Assembly: GCA_001970955.1 (NCBI GenBank)
Contig: MPUH01000178.1
Coordinates: 1-64,000, forward strand
Source: Stentor coeruleus
Taxonomy: Eukaryota > Ciliophora > Heterotrichea > Heterotrichida > Stentoridae
Reading direction: 5' to 3'
DNA length: 64,000 bases
Numbering within the stretch: position 1 is the stretch's first letter; every line of letters begins with the position of its first letter. Shown here piece by piece: positions 1 through 10,045 of the stretch. The notes under the pieces were generated by a model. It was not told the DNA's origin, did no database searches, and saw only the letters and a program-made list of their open reading frames with translations. Both the position numbers and the translations under genes were made by a program.

Positions 1-505
1 TGCATAGAAAGACTTTTAAAGGACTCTTTCTTAAGTATCTCATAAAGATTTAAACTATAGAACTCAAATGTAATACACTAAATAACAGGTACTGTATGCT
101 TTCTGAAAACAAAACTTTCTATTATTTCAATATAGTTGAAGTTTTACGTCTATCAAAAAATTTATCAACTTCTAATATTTATATCTTAGTTTGTTGATTG
201 CATTTCGCTTTGCTCTTTATTATTTTCAAAGTAATACTTTTTTATTTTTGTGATCATAAAACTTCAAGTTGCTTTACCAAAAATTCCCTTTATCAATAAA
301 ACCTTTAACATCATATCTAAAAACCATATGGTCCTTAATCAATATTTTGTAGCCACCATTTTCTAGATTAAACTCATGGTCTTTAGGTTTTAAATTTTTC
401 CCAAAATAGTAAATATCTTTATAGCTCAATATTTCTTCTTGCTCCTATTTAGAAGGATATCAAAGAATTACTGAGAACATCTGCTAGAGTAGCTGGGAAT
501 TGTAG
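1..505 (-). pseudogene. Decayed DYRK-family protein kinase (N-lobe part), cut by window edge
   Basis: Read on the minus strand in shifting frames, this stretch gives successive pieces of a DYRK (dual-specificity, CMGC group) kinase. They are PATLADVLSN, EQEEILSYKDIYYFGKN, then DHMVFRYDVKGFIDKGNF (the start of the glycine loop), YDHKNKK, LKIIKSK (the ATP-lysine strand), ILEV, and finally ESFVFRKH and SLNLYEILKKESFKSLSM. Order and spacing follow DYRK2-like kinases, whose N-lobe reads DH-x-x-x-RY, GKGSFG, YDHK, ESF-x-FR and LYE-hydrophobic-KK. Several stops and at least three frame changes interrupt it, including stops at TAG near 433 and TAA near 248, so it cannot make a kinase. The catalytic C-lobe would lie left of the window. 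This is a relic of a host gene, with no sign of splicing that would rescue it. Confidence 0.82.
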
Positions 506-783
506 TCTTTCCCAACGGGATCTTGAGATAGGAATTTCTGAATTTACAACTGGGGATTTTAGGTCGAAACTTTTAGGGCAAGCTTTTTCTGTTTTGCATT
601 TCTCATTAACTTTTACTATACAATTATAGGCTTTTATATATTTATAATCATTATAAGCACTATAACTTTATATACAAATTTACATAAATATAGCATAAAG
701 TTAAACTTGAATGGATTTTGGGTATTTCTTGGAGTCAAAATCAGAGGCAAACTTTAAAATAGTTTACCTCAGATAGCCTTGGA

Positions 784-980
784 TTACTTTTCGTTGTACT
801 TCTCAAAATGAATTAGCTGATGATTAACTTCCAAATACTTTAACTCTGTCCTTAGAACTAATCTTGAATTTTCCCTTTATTCATAGAATTTTTCAATGAG
901 CTCACTATATTTTTGTAATTACTCATGGAATCATTACTCTTCCTTATGATTTATAGCCCTGATTGTTCATCAAAATCCAT
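784..980 (-). pseudogene. Broken coiled-coil-like reading frame
   Basis: An ATG at 980 opens MDFDEQSGL and stops. One frame over, a Lys/Glu-rich helix-like stretch follows (YSELIEKFYE, then RENSRLVLRTELKYLEVNHQ) and ends at a TAA at 784. Several TAA/TGA codons interrupt it. The polar, heptad-like composition differs from the surrounding AT-rich spacer, so it may be a decayed gene piece, but no family is recognised and it may be independent of the kinase relic beside it. Confidence 0.35.
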
Positions 981-1094
981 TTTTTAACATATTTTATCAT
1001 CAAATCCACTTTTCCTTTATTAACCCTATAAACCCTTCTCATATTATCAGCCTCCAAGAAAACCTAAGCGCAAATATTATTATTAATTATCCGC

Positions 1095-1847
1095 TTATTT
1101 GAAATACTCTGTATTCTGAGCATCCCCAGTATTCTGCGTATAAGCATAATTATAACTATACTCTTGTTGATGCCCATACATCATAGTCTGATAATTCTGC
1201 CCATAGTAATCATGATGATATGGTACCTGCATTGCTGGATACATCATATATGGTGTATTTACAAAACCTATATGATTCCCTTGAGCCTGTCTTGGTGTTG
1301 CTTTCTTGCATTCAACCCATTTTCCGTTTATGTAGTTCTTGTCATTATTTTCTAAAACCTTATCTGCTGTATCTTCATTGACATATGTAACAAACCCAAA
1401 TCCTCGAGGTCTACATGTTTCTTTATCTAAAATAACAACACTATCTTCAATTTCACCAAACTGTTCGAAAAAAGATCTAAAATTCTCATTTGTCACATCT
1501 GGAGGAAGACCACCCACAAACATTTTTTTTGTCTTAAAGGAAGGTACTGATGATGAACCTTGAGGGTGGCTTTGTTCGCGAGGGACTGCTCGCTTACAGT
1601 CAACTTTTTTACCATCAAGGTACTGAGTTTGTGATAAAATTGTGTCTATCGCTTGAGGGTCTTGCATTGTTATGAAGCCAAAGCATCTTGAGCGTCCTGA
1701 AACCTTGTCAACCATAAGGATGCTGTCTTGGACAAGTCCAAATTTTTCGAAATGACTTTTTAGGGACTCTCTAGTGGTATGTGAGGCGAGACCCCCGATA
1801 AAAAGTTTTCTGCTGTGTGAATTTTACCAAGAGATTGTGTCTTCCAT
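1095..1847 (-). CDS. Two-RRM RNA-binding protein (Musashi/hnRNP A/DAZAP1-like)
   Basis: The spliced product has 245 residues. A 15-nt intron at 1813-1827 separates a 7-codon first exon (start ATG at 1847) from the rest; without it the first RRM lacks its KLFIGGL strand (RNP2). RRM1 spans about residues 8-85 with RNP1-like CFGFITM. RRM2 spans about 98-175 with MFVGGL (RNP2) and RGFGFVTY (RNP1). The tail is rich in Tyr, Gln, Asn and Met, like the low-complexity tails of hnRNP A/Musashi/Hrp1 proteins. This family binds single-stranded mRNA and regulates translation, splicing or 3' processing; the specific role here is unknown. The coding-strand region upstream is C-rich and G-poor, as for its neighbours. 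Confidence 0.9.
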
Positions 1848-2641
1848 ATAATTATTGGTGGATATACTATGCTTTAAGTCAAATAGGATTAGGCGTGATT
1901 AAAGAGTAAATTTAAGAAATAATGTTTATGTTAAAGATAAGGGATAAGAGATTTAGGGTGCTGATAATTATTGAATTTATGAAAAAAGTGGTATTGATTT
2001 TGTTTAAAAGTGTGAATTTTATGCTGAATTCGAAATTTTAGGTATTTAGATAGTAAGAATGATTTTAAATTAATTTTGTTTATTTTATTTATGTTTAACT
2101 TATTTTATGTAGTTGGCCATGGCTTAAGAAATTAATGATATTCATTAGGATTATTTTTAGGTTAGGATATGAATAAATAAGATTTTTGTTAGTAGATTAA
2201 AGTGCTGTTATATGATTTGGAGAAGGATTATTAAATAGAAGGTTAATATGATTTGAAATTTAGTTTTAAAAATATGTTTTCTTATAGCATAAAGAATATG
2301 ACAATTTATTAAGTTTTAGAATTTTTGTAATTAATCATGGTTATAGCAAAGCTTCATATTTCTTGTTATGACAGTAAGTTTTTACTATGAGATAATAAAA
2401 CTATTTAAAAATATCTCATTCTAAACTTAATAAAAGCTTAACTTTTTACTATGAGATAATAAAACTATTTAAAAATATCTCATTCTAAACTTAATAAAAG
2501 CTTAACCAAGCACCCTCTCAAAAATCGCATCAATTTTTGCTAAATATCGTTGTAAAGCACCAATTTTTTAATCATAAAAACTCATTCAAACCCATAAAAA
2601 TGCCTAAACTAGCAAATTGAAGTAATATAGTAATAAAAACT
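1848..2641. other. Intergenic spacer with a 64-bp tandem duplication
   Basis: Spacer between the start of the RRM gene and the end of the coiled-coil gene. It is G-rich on the plus strand near 1850-2250 (upstream of a minus-strand gene) and C-rich near 2510-2640 (downstream of a minus-strand gene). Apart from the tandem duplication at 2379-2506 I see no gene or RNA. Confidence 0.6.
2379..2506. repeat. Perfect 2 x 64-bp tandem duplication with internal hairpin
   Basis: Copy 1 is 2379-2442 and copy 2 is 2443-2506; by eye they are identical over all 64 bases. Each unit holds an inverted repeat ATGAGATA / TATCTCAT (8-bp stem, about 17-nt loop). Perfect identity means a recent event or an assembly doubling. 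Confidence 0.93.
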
Positions 2642-3473
2642 TTATCGATCCTTAGGCTTCTTCGACTTACTAGAAATACTCTCCATAGCCTGTCTCTTAA
2701 CTGAAAACTCCTTTGCAAGTTTCTGCTTTTCTATTTTTTGTTGATTCATTAAATCACTCCTAACATTATTATATCTCTTTGTCAGTATTTCCTCATCTTT
2801 CTTCCATTGTATCCTTTTTAACTGCCTATGCTTATCCATTTTCGCCAATGCACTTTTAACTTCTTTTTCCTGTTTATCAATAAGCTTATCAATTTGATCT
2901 TCCCATTTTTCTTTGAGTTTATCTTCAAACCTATTAATCCAGTCATTTTCCAATTCAAAAAGCTGAGCTTTAACTTTTTTAGCATCAGCATATTCGCCAG
3001 CTGAAGCAAAAGTATCCATTCTTTTCCTTAAATTAAGTATTTCAGAAGGTGGGTGTGCTTTAATTTTATCAAAATCAATTTCTTGTTTTTTCCTCAAATC
3101 ATTCATTTCGTTTTTATGCTTTTCTTCTATTTGTGCTATTGTGATTTTAACACTTTCTTCGAATTTTGGCATTATTTCAGTTGTCCAAAGTTCGTTAAGC
3201 TTTTCCATTTCAAGTTTGTGAGCTTCAAGAAGGCTTGATTTTTCAGCTTTGTGTCTTGCTTGGAGGTGGGTTTTTTTCGTCTGTTCTTCATGGGCTCTTA
3301 ACTCAAGAATCCTTAATCTTGTTAATTCAGCTTCATCGTATCGGCCTTCAATATTTCGAAAATGTTGAGCCTTCGCGTTGGCAACTTTTCCTATGAGTCT
3401 CGAGTATTTGGAAGAAGTCGTCTGAGTTTAGATTCATATCAGCGAATATGCTTATAGGGTCTTCAAGATCCAT
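2642..3473 (-). CDS. Coiled-coil protein, reading frame broken once near its 5' end
   Basis: Unrecognised protein of about 277 residues, almost entirely charged coiled coil with many Lys, Glu, Gln and Arg. An ATG at 3473 opens MDLEDPISIFADMNLN. The main frame only opens just downstream, reading SRLIGKVANAKAQHFRN and then EGRYDEAELTRLRILELR, and continues unbroken to the stop at 2642. The two parts are in different frames. No GT...AG of 15-16 nt lies between them, so a one-base indel between about 3395 and 3425 (sequencing error or real mutation) is the simplest explanation. The strongly conserved-looking EGRYDEAE segment is typical of cytoskeletal or ciliary coiled-coil proteins, but no function can be assigned. 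Confidence 0.6.
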
Positions 3474-3607
3474 TTATTATAACTTGCTTCACAGTTTTTT
3501 CACACTTTAATTATAGCAGTAAAGGATAAAGGAGAGTTTTATTAAGGATAGAGAGGGAAATGATACTTTGTGGAGGGTTGTTTTTTAATATTGACCTAAG
3601 TGCTTAG

Positions 3608-3931
3608 CTAATGATTTAAGTGAGGATTCCTCAGATACCTTAGTCCACACCATTTGCAGGTCTCTGGCTCGGTTGGATCTCTTTTATTCAGCTGTAAATA
3701 AACTATAGGATGCCCAAGCCCAGTAGCTTTAACCCCTCCACATCTGACGACATCGTCATTAACTATGATTGGGGGAATTTTATGTACCCATTCTTCCGCA
3801 TCAGTCATATGCGTGAGCTTACTCTTCTGGTGTGGTTTAGTAACATCAACAGAATTGCCATAAACATCTCTCGGAATTTTTGGCAGACTGCTACTAGCTC
3901 TAATAATAAGTCTTAATAACATTATAACCAT
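3608..3931 (-). CDS. NDUFS6: NADH dehydrogenase iron-sulfur protein 6 (complex I, zf-CHCC)
   Basis: A 107-residue protein. The N-terminus MLLRLIIRASSSL is Arg/Ser-rich and lacks acidic residues, as expected of a mitochondrial presequence. The C-terminal zf-CHCC domain shows CGG, GLGHPIVYLQLN and CKWCGLRY, giving the Cys/His/Cys/Cys zinc ligands of NDUFS6. Known role: a small zinc-binding subunit of respiratory complex I, bound to the matrix arm and needed for late assembly. Length matches the family. The start ATG lies only 15 nt after the stop of the kelch gene upstream on the same strand, so its promoter must lie inside that gene's 3' part. Confidence 0.93.
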   Translation of the reverse strand: MVIMLLRLIIRASSSLPKIPRDVYGNSVDVTKPHQKSKLTHMTDAEEWVHKIPPIIVNDDVVRCGGVKATGLGHPIVYLQLNKRDPTEPETCKWCGLRYLRNPHLNH

Positions 3932-3946
3932 ATCCTTAAAAACATC

Positions 3947-4864
3947 TTAGCCTAGTAAATCAATTTCTAAAGTCTCCAACTCTAAACTTTCAACCTTTGG
4001 CACTCGTCTATCAACCAAATTACACCCACCTAGCATAAGTATTTTATTCCCAATTACAATCAAAGATCCACAAAACCTTGGTGATTTTCTTTTTTCAGTC
4101 CTCCCCCAATTCTTCTGTTCAATGTTATACACAAACAATTGATTATATATCGTACCTGCCTCAGGATCTAACCCTCCAAATATAATCATTTGGTCATTAT
4201 TACAAGCTGCAGTATGGCCACACATTTTCATATCTGTCCCATCAACGCGGAATTCCCTAAAGACTGCCAAATCCAACTCTCACAATTCAAAGCAAATAAT
4301 TCAGATGAACACTGAGATAACTCATTTAAACCCCCAAAAACATAGAAAGTATTGTTTAAAATTGACCCACTATGCATAAAAACCTTTGGCTTTGTCCCTA
4401 TTGTTTCTTGATAAGTGCTTTGACTATTCTCGAATTAGTTCTTACCAGGATTGAATATCAATAAAGAGTCAAGAACTCCTTCTTGATTTGCCCCTCCAAA
4501 TATCAGGCCTTTGCTATTGTAAGTAACACAACTTGAAGAATGACGAGGTTGAGGTAAATTCGGAAGGATAATCCAAGTGTTATCTTTAAGGTTTAGTTTA
4601 TATGAGGTGTTGAAAACTAGATTTTCACTTTCACATTGCCCACCAAAGATGTAGATATCTGAATTTAAAGCAAAGCCACAGTGACCTGATCTTGGCGCAA
4701 ATATTGTAGGGTTTGCTTCAATAGGCTCCCAGATGTTGGAGAATTTGAAAATTTTACTTGAGTGGACACCTTCTGGAGATACTCCTCCTAGATGTGAAAA
4801 TACCTATATAGTATATTGATTCTTCAACTAGTAGGCAGACTCCACTTGCTAAGCTAGGCTCCAT
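3947..4864 (-). pseudogene. Kelch-repeat protein, interrupted by a stop and a frame change
   Basis: Read from ATG 4864 (MEPSLASGVCLL), a 16-nt intron at 4788-4803 joins VEESIYYI to GGVSPEGV. Kelch blades follow with the marks IYIFGGQ, LIFGGAN, FYVFGGLN, IIFGGLD and LMLGG, so this was about a 300-residue beta-propeller. Two defects are visible: an in-frame TAA at about 4436-4438 between FNPGKN and FENSQSTYQ, and a frame change between about 4215 and 4262 within one blade, with no usable 15-16-nt intron there. Everything else is intact and the intron is well formed. It is therefore either a very young pseudogene or a good gene with two sequence errors. Kelch propellers are protein-interaction scaffolds; the partner is unknown. 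Confidence 0.7.
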
Positions 4865-5175
4865 TATTTTTAGAAGGAATGGAGTGAGGATTGCTATTTT
4901 GATATATGATGTGGTAAGAGAGGCTATAATAAAGTTAATGATCTTTGATGAAATTCGAAAATTTGATTGCTTTTTTACTAGTTTAATTATTGAGTTAAGA
5001 TGATATCATAAGAATTTTAAAGTTTGAAATTAAAATGTTTGCATTTTTAATGACAAACAATTTGTTATCTTATATATATCATCAAGTGTGTTTTAATATA
5101 TAATAGACAAATTTTCATCTTATATTCTTTTCATCATACACCTTATTTCCATATGCTAATTATTAACTAACTTTC
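4865..5175. other. Spacer
   Basis: AT-rich spacer between the start of the kelch gene and the 3' end of the ABC transporter gene; no gene or structured RNA seen. Confidence 0.6.
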
Positions 5176-8100
5176 CTAACTATATTGATTGTTCTCATCT
5201 TCTAATTCCTGAGTTTCTTGCGTAGATTTTTCTGTCAATGTGATTCCTGCACTATTGAGTATTGTATAAAAAATAGTACTTTTATTCATCCCCAGTTCTA
5301 AAGGACTATCAAACTCTTTGCATTCCCCTTCATCCATAACAAGTATCCTATCGCTATCAATCACTGTTCGTATCCTATGTGCAATAATTATTAACGTTGA
5401 ATTTTTAAACTCTTTTTTAGTAATATTTTGTATCAGTGCATCAGTCTCATTATCAACATTAGATGTAGCTTCATCCATAAGAACAATTTTATTTTTCTTC
5501 AATAAAGCTCTGGCAATGCATAGTAACTGTTTCTGACCTGCAGATAGTCCAAATGCATTTTTATTTATTTCAATTTCAAGTCCTTTATCGAATTCAAAAA
5601 TATAATCTTTCAGCTTAATAGTTTCAAGAACATAGAGAATTTCATCTTCTGTATGCATATTATATGGATCTAAGTTGTTCCGTATTGTTGTGTTGAATAT
5701 TATTGGTTGCTGAGGTATGACTGATATTTGTTCTCTAAGGCTTACTAAGCTTAGATCTAGATAATTTATGTCATCTATATAAATTGTCCCTGACTCAGGT
5801 TGAACTAATCTGCTTAAAACTTGGATTATGGAAGATTTCCCTGATCCAGTCCTGCCTACTATTCCTATTTTTTCACTTGAGTCAATTTCAAAAGACAAAT
5901 TTTTTAAGCTTAAAGGCAAATCAGGTTGATATCTCATAGACAAATTTTCAAATCTGATTTTCCCTTGAGTTATTTTGCATGAGTGACTACCTTTTTTTCT
6001 ACTTTTTTCTTGAGGAAGATTAGTATATTCAAGCAACCTTTGCGCTGATACTAAAGAGCAGTTCAATTCAAGAACTTCTTTTGAGAAATTCGAAGCTGTA
6101 CCTATCAAGGTTGTCACAGTCGCTAAAGAATATGCAGCCATAGTTGCATTAGCATAGTCACGCAACGATACAATTATAATGACGTTTATAATCAATATAA
6201 GATTACTGGCCAAATCACAATAAAGCCTATTAAACGACATAAATGTATAAAAGGTTATAAAAGCTCTATAATTTTGATGTATAGTTTTAGTAAATTCTGT
6301 GAGAAATTTATCTTGAAGATTTAAACATCTAAGTGTTGGAAGACCATTAAGCGCTGAGTTTACTGCTGATAGAAATGGAGCCCTGCTGATACTTTCTAAT
6401 TTCCTTAAACGAAATATTATTGATGCGACCTTTTTCATTAAATAGATTAATAGTCCGAGCCATACTGGAAGAACAACAGCATTGTAAGGAACTACAATAT
6501 CTGCAGCTAGAATGCTCCCAACAAGTAATGATGTGCTTAATGATGCATTTACTATATAGTAAATTAGTGGTCCGTCAATATTAGCAACATCTTTTGAAAA
6601 ACGATTTATTAATCTGCCTGCAGGATTTTTGTCAAAAAATACAGAATCTGTTTTTATTAATCGTTTAATTGATTGATTGTGAAGGTTGTAGTTAGAAAAA
6701 GTGCTGAGGTTGTATTGAAAAAATAATGCTAGTGTAGCTGAGCAGTAAAGAATTAGAAGTAAATAGCCAATACCTCTGAGATAGTATTCTTTGTTCCCTG
6801 GTTCGTAAGGTTTATAGCTGTTAGAACACCAATAAAACATCATTTGGAAAGATCCTTGGGAAACTGATATAAGTAGTATTACTAAAATAAGAACAAAAAT
6901 AGACTTGTATCCATATTTATGATACTTCCAAACAGTTATGCATTTCAATGTATCATCGGATTCTTCTTCAGCTAGCAGCAACTTTTCAAACCCTCCTTCC
7001 CCTGCATTTTTTGTCTTAACCTTAGATACCTCAAACGATTGCTGTGACTCTCCATATTTTTCAACCAAATCTTTACGTTTTTTGAATTTTTTATAAGTCC
7101 CAAAAAATTCAATATTCCCATTATCTAGCACCATAACCTTATCAGCTTCAGGTAAAAACTTCTTCTGATGTGTCACCAAAATAACAGTTTTATCTTTAAG
7201 CATACCCTTTATACACTTATAAAATATATAATTAGCAACCTCTGAGTCTACAGAGCTTAATGGATCGTCTAATAATACAATATCAGTATCAGAATAAATA
7301 GCTCTTGCTAAATTTATTCTTGTTTTTTGACCTCCACTCAATGTTGCCCCTCTGTCACCTACAAGAGTTTCATCAGAGTTTTTAAACTTTTTTAAATCTT
7401 TTTCTAATGCGCAGAATTTTATAACTTTTTTATATGCTTGTTTATTGTATTCTCTATCCATTAGAATATTATCTTTTATGCTACCAGAGATAATCCAAGG
7501 GTCTTCAGAAGCATATGACGTTGTTCCGCTTATATTCATTTTGCCGGATTTTAGCTCAATTTCACCAAGAAGACCAAGAAGAAATGAACTTTTACCACAA
7601 CCAACTGGACCAATAATTATCAATAAGTCTCTTGGGTTAAGTTTAACTGACATGTCTTTTAAGCATTCATAGTTGGGGAAATCGTTAAGTTTGTATTTGG
7701 AATTAAAAGTATTAATAGCTTCATTACTTTCTGTTTTTTGGTATGTATAAGAAGCTCCTTTTACAGAAACACTATTTTTATGACTTGATGATCGCTTTTG
7801 CAATGAGTGCTCTGGTAGTTGAAGAACATCCCCTATCCTTTTAATGATATCTGAAAACATGACTATAAGCATTACAGCAAACGAGTTTAAAAATACAATA
7901 TTTATATGACTTGTAAAAAACAAACATAAAAGCAAATAAGTTTTTCCTAAGTCTAATATGTATCCATTATTAAGGTGCACATAAAAAGTGACAAAAATAG
8001 CTAGTCCAATTCCTCCCATACTTGCAATCTGCAATATCATATTCAAATTATTCAGTTTTAGCTGTTCAATCGTTTCATTTTTCCTTTTATTGAAAATAAG

Positions 8101-9014
8101 CTCAATAAAAAACTTCTCCCAAGTATATAATTTTATAGTTTTAATCCCTTCAACAATATTCTTTATTAACTTAATTCTTTCATCTCCACAAAGGTTTGAT
8201 GCAACCCTATATTTAGAACTTAGTCCACCAATTATCATTATCAAAGGTGTATGGGCCATAAGTACTCCAATACCTACAAGTCCAGTTGGGCCAAACAAAT
8301 AGTATATTGCAAGTACAGAAAAAAGTATCGTAAAAGGCGTAAAAAAAATATAAACGGTGTAACTGAGTAAATTCCAATGTTCCATATCAGAGCCTATAAC
8401 TCCAAATATTTTTCCATCGATATTGTCATCATTAATACGATTGTTTTCTAATTTTAAGACTTTTTCTGATACAAGTTCTGAAACAAGAGCTTTAATCCTA
8501 GCCGCTAATAAGATGGAGCGATAATCAAACTGTATTTTAAAGATGCAAAAAATAGAGCAAGATAGTATATAAGCTAGGGTTAAAAGGATACCTTGATATT
8601 CTGGTTTTTCAGTAAAGTAGATAAAATCAATTATGTATTTAACTAATATGGCTTGGACGACATTTTGGGATTGATAGATAGAATGATAAANATAAAATCA
8701 ATTATGTATTTAACTAATATGGCTTGGACGACATTTTGGGATTGATAGATAGAATGATAAATGATGCAAAAGATGTATTCTTTACCAACAATTTTCCTAA
8801 GAGCATTAAAAAAAGAAGGTTTTGGCTTTTGAAGCTCTTCTTCCCATTTAGATTTTAAGGCCGTAATTTGATTGGTAATATCAAGGTTTTGAGGGATGTC
8901 AAAAAGATTTTCCTGGTTTGGAGGCGAAATCCTGTAATAAGATAGAAGCTTAAATGCCCATCCAAAAAGCATATTTTTTAAAAAAGACGAGGTATCATAT
9001 TCAAAGACTACCAT
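5176..9014 (-). CDS. ABC transporter, subfamily C (MRP/ABCC-type), full transporter
   Basis: After removing an artefactual 71-base duplication (70 bp plus an N, 8621-8761) the frame is open from ATG 9014 to 5176, giving about 1255 residues. The start region (WAFKLLSYYR, then NLFDIP) is typical of ABCC proteins. Order: TMD1 (about 80-390), NBD1 with Walker A GPVGCGKSS (about 444), signature LSGGQ and Walker B IVLLDDPLSS; TMD2 (about 690-970); NBD2 with Walker A GRTGSGKSS (about 1028), signature LSAGQKQ, Walker B IVLMDEATSNVD and H-loop IAHR. Both ATP sites keep their lysines. NBD1 has Asp after Walker B (LLDD), the usual degenerate-site feature of ABCC proteins. The family exports conjugates, drugs and organic anions across plasma or vacuolar membranes; the substrate cannot be told. 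It lacks the extra N-terminal TMD0. Confidence 0.93.
8621..8761. repeat. Assembly junction: 70-bp direct repeat around a single N
   Basis: 8621-8690 and 8692-8761 are identical and are separated only by the N at 8691. The duplication breaks the ABC transporter frame; removing 71 bases restores it. Best read as an unmerged contig overlap. Confidence 0.93.
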
Positions 9015-10045
9015 TGCTAATTTATATTAAACTATTATTATTTGAAATAGCAATTCTTTAAATAAAAATTCTAATTTTAGATCTAAAAATATTCTTCCAC
9101 GAGCTGATTTTCTGGATTTAATTTTAAAATAATATGCTTAGCATTTAACTAAACACGTGTTAAAACTATATAATTTCTATGCTATTAATTTTCAAAAATG
9201 GTTGCAGACAAAATATTCAGCAAACAATAATAACTCTACTTAATCTATTTACCTAGTACTCTTGCATTAACATTAAATAGCTATCTCTCTTGTTTGCATT
9301 CATCATCCACTATTATTGAGTCAAGTGCCAAGTTTGCTGCGAAAATCATAAAAAAATTAAAACTTGATTAAGTAAACTAGATTCTTCAAAGAAGGATAAG
9401 GTGAGCACAAGATTTGTATCCATCATCTTGACACTAAAGAAAGGAACAGTAAAGACTCCTCAGTGAAGTAAGAGCCATGCAATTAGCGATAATATAATTT
9501 TTAGCATAAAGAACCATCCAAAAAGAGAGATCGTAGGACCAACAAGTCTTGATCAGAAATGGTTCAATTCATGTCACTATGCCACCATACTCATCATAAC
9601 ACTAACTATCCTTCTCAATACTCACCCTTATTCTGTGCTCTAAAATCTCATCAGTAGAAAATGGAATAAACTAAAGCTTAAGCTTTCTATATCTAGTGCG
9701 ATAGTAATTTTTCTTATATCTTAAAAGCAATTTCTGATACTTTTGTACAATTCATATTCCATTTATATCTAAACATAAATAAAATATTAGCTTCAAATAC
9801 AGTAAGTTATGATTATTCATATCATACTACACAATTTCGTATTCAAATTATAAAATAATTTTACTTTCTTTTAAAAACATCAAAAATAAACAGAATATTT
9901 ATCTCAAAAGATAACAAGAACTCATATTTTAAACTTCCACAAGTTTCAATGTATCATCAACTTCATTTCCTTATTATAACTACTAAAAAATTTCTAATCC
10001 CATTATTTTAAACCTTCAATAATACAAAACTTGCAGATATTATCA
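9015..10045. other. Spacer holding a possible mitochondrial-like relic
   Basis: No intact gene. The stretch 9313-9602, less AT-rich than its surroundings, is described separately. The remainder, notably 9700-10045, is AT-rich spacer with nothing recognisable. A 14-bp palindrome AAAGCTTAAGCTTT sits near 9673. Confidence 0.5.
9313..9602 (-). pseudogene. Membrane-protein-like relic with TGA at Trp-like sites (possible NUMT)
   Basis: On the minus strand one frame reads GPTISLFGWFFMLKIILSLI, then AWLLLH, TGA, GVFTVPFF, and on to a double stop after QQTWHLTQ. It is about 95 codons long. Four of its internal stops are TGA, at positions where Trp would suit (before HELNHF, after NHF, after LLLH, after IFL); one TAG also occurs. 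The product would be strongly hydrophobic with at least one membrane helix. Ciliate mitochondria read TGA as Trp, so a nuclear copy of mitochondrial DNA is a reasonable reading. I cannot name the mitochondrial gene. A decayed nuclear membrane-protein gene is the alternative. Confidence 0.4.

Noticed and set aside
473-620. Open plus-strand frame (KDIKELLRTSARVAGN...)
   Set aside because: Its first part lies opposite the DYRK relic, which matches a known family on the minus strand; the plus frame is a shadow.
9670-9690. Palindrome AAAGCTTAAGCTTT as a regulatory site
   Set aside because: Short HindIII-like palindromes recur by chance in this AT-rich DNA (also near 32506) with no consistent position to genes.
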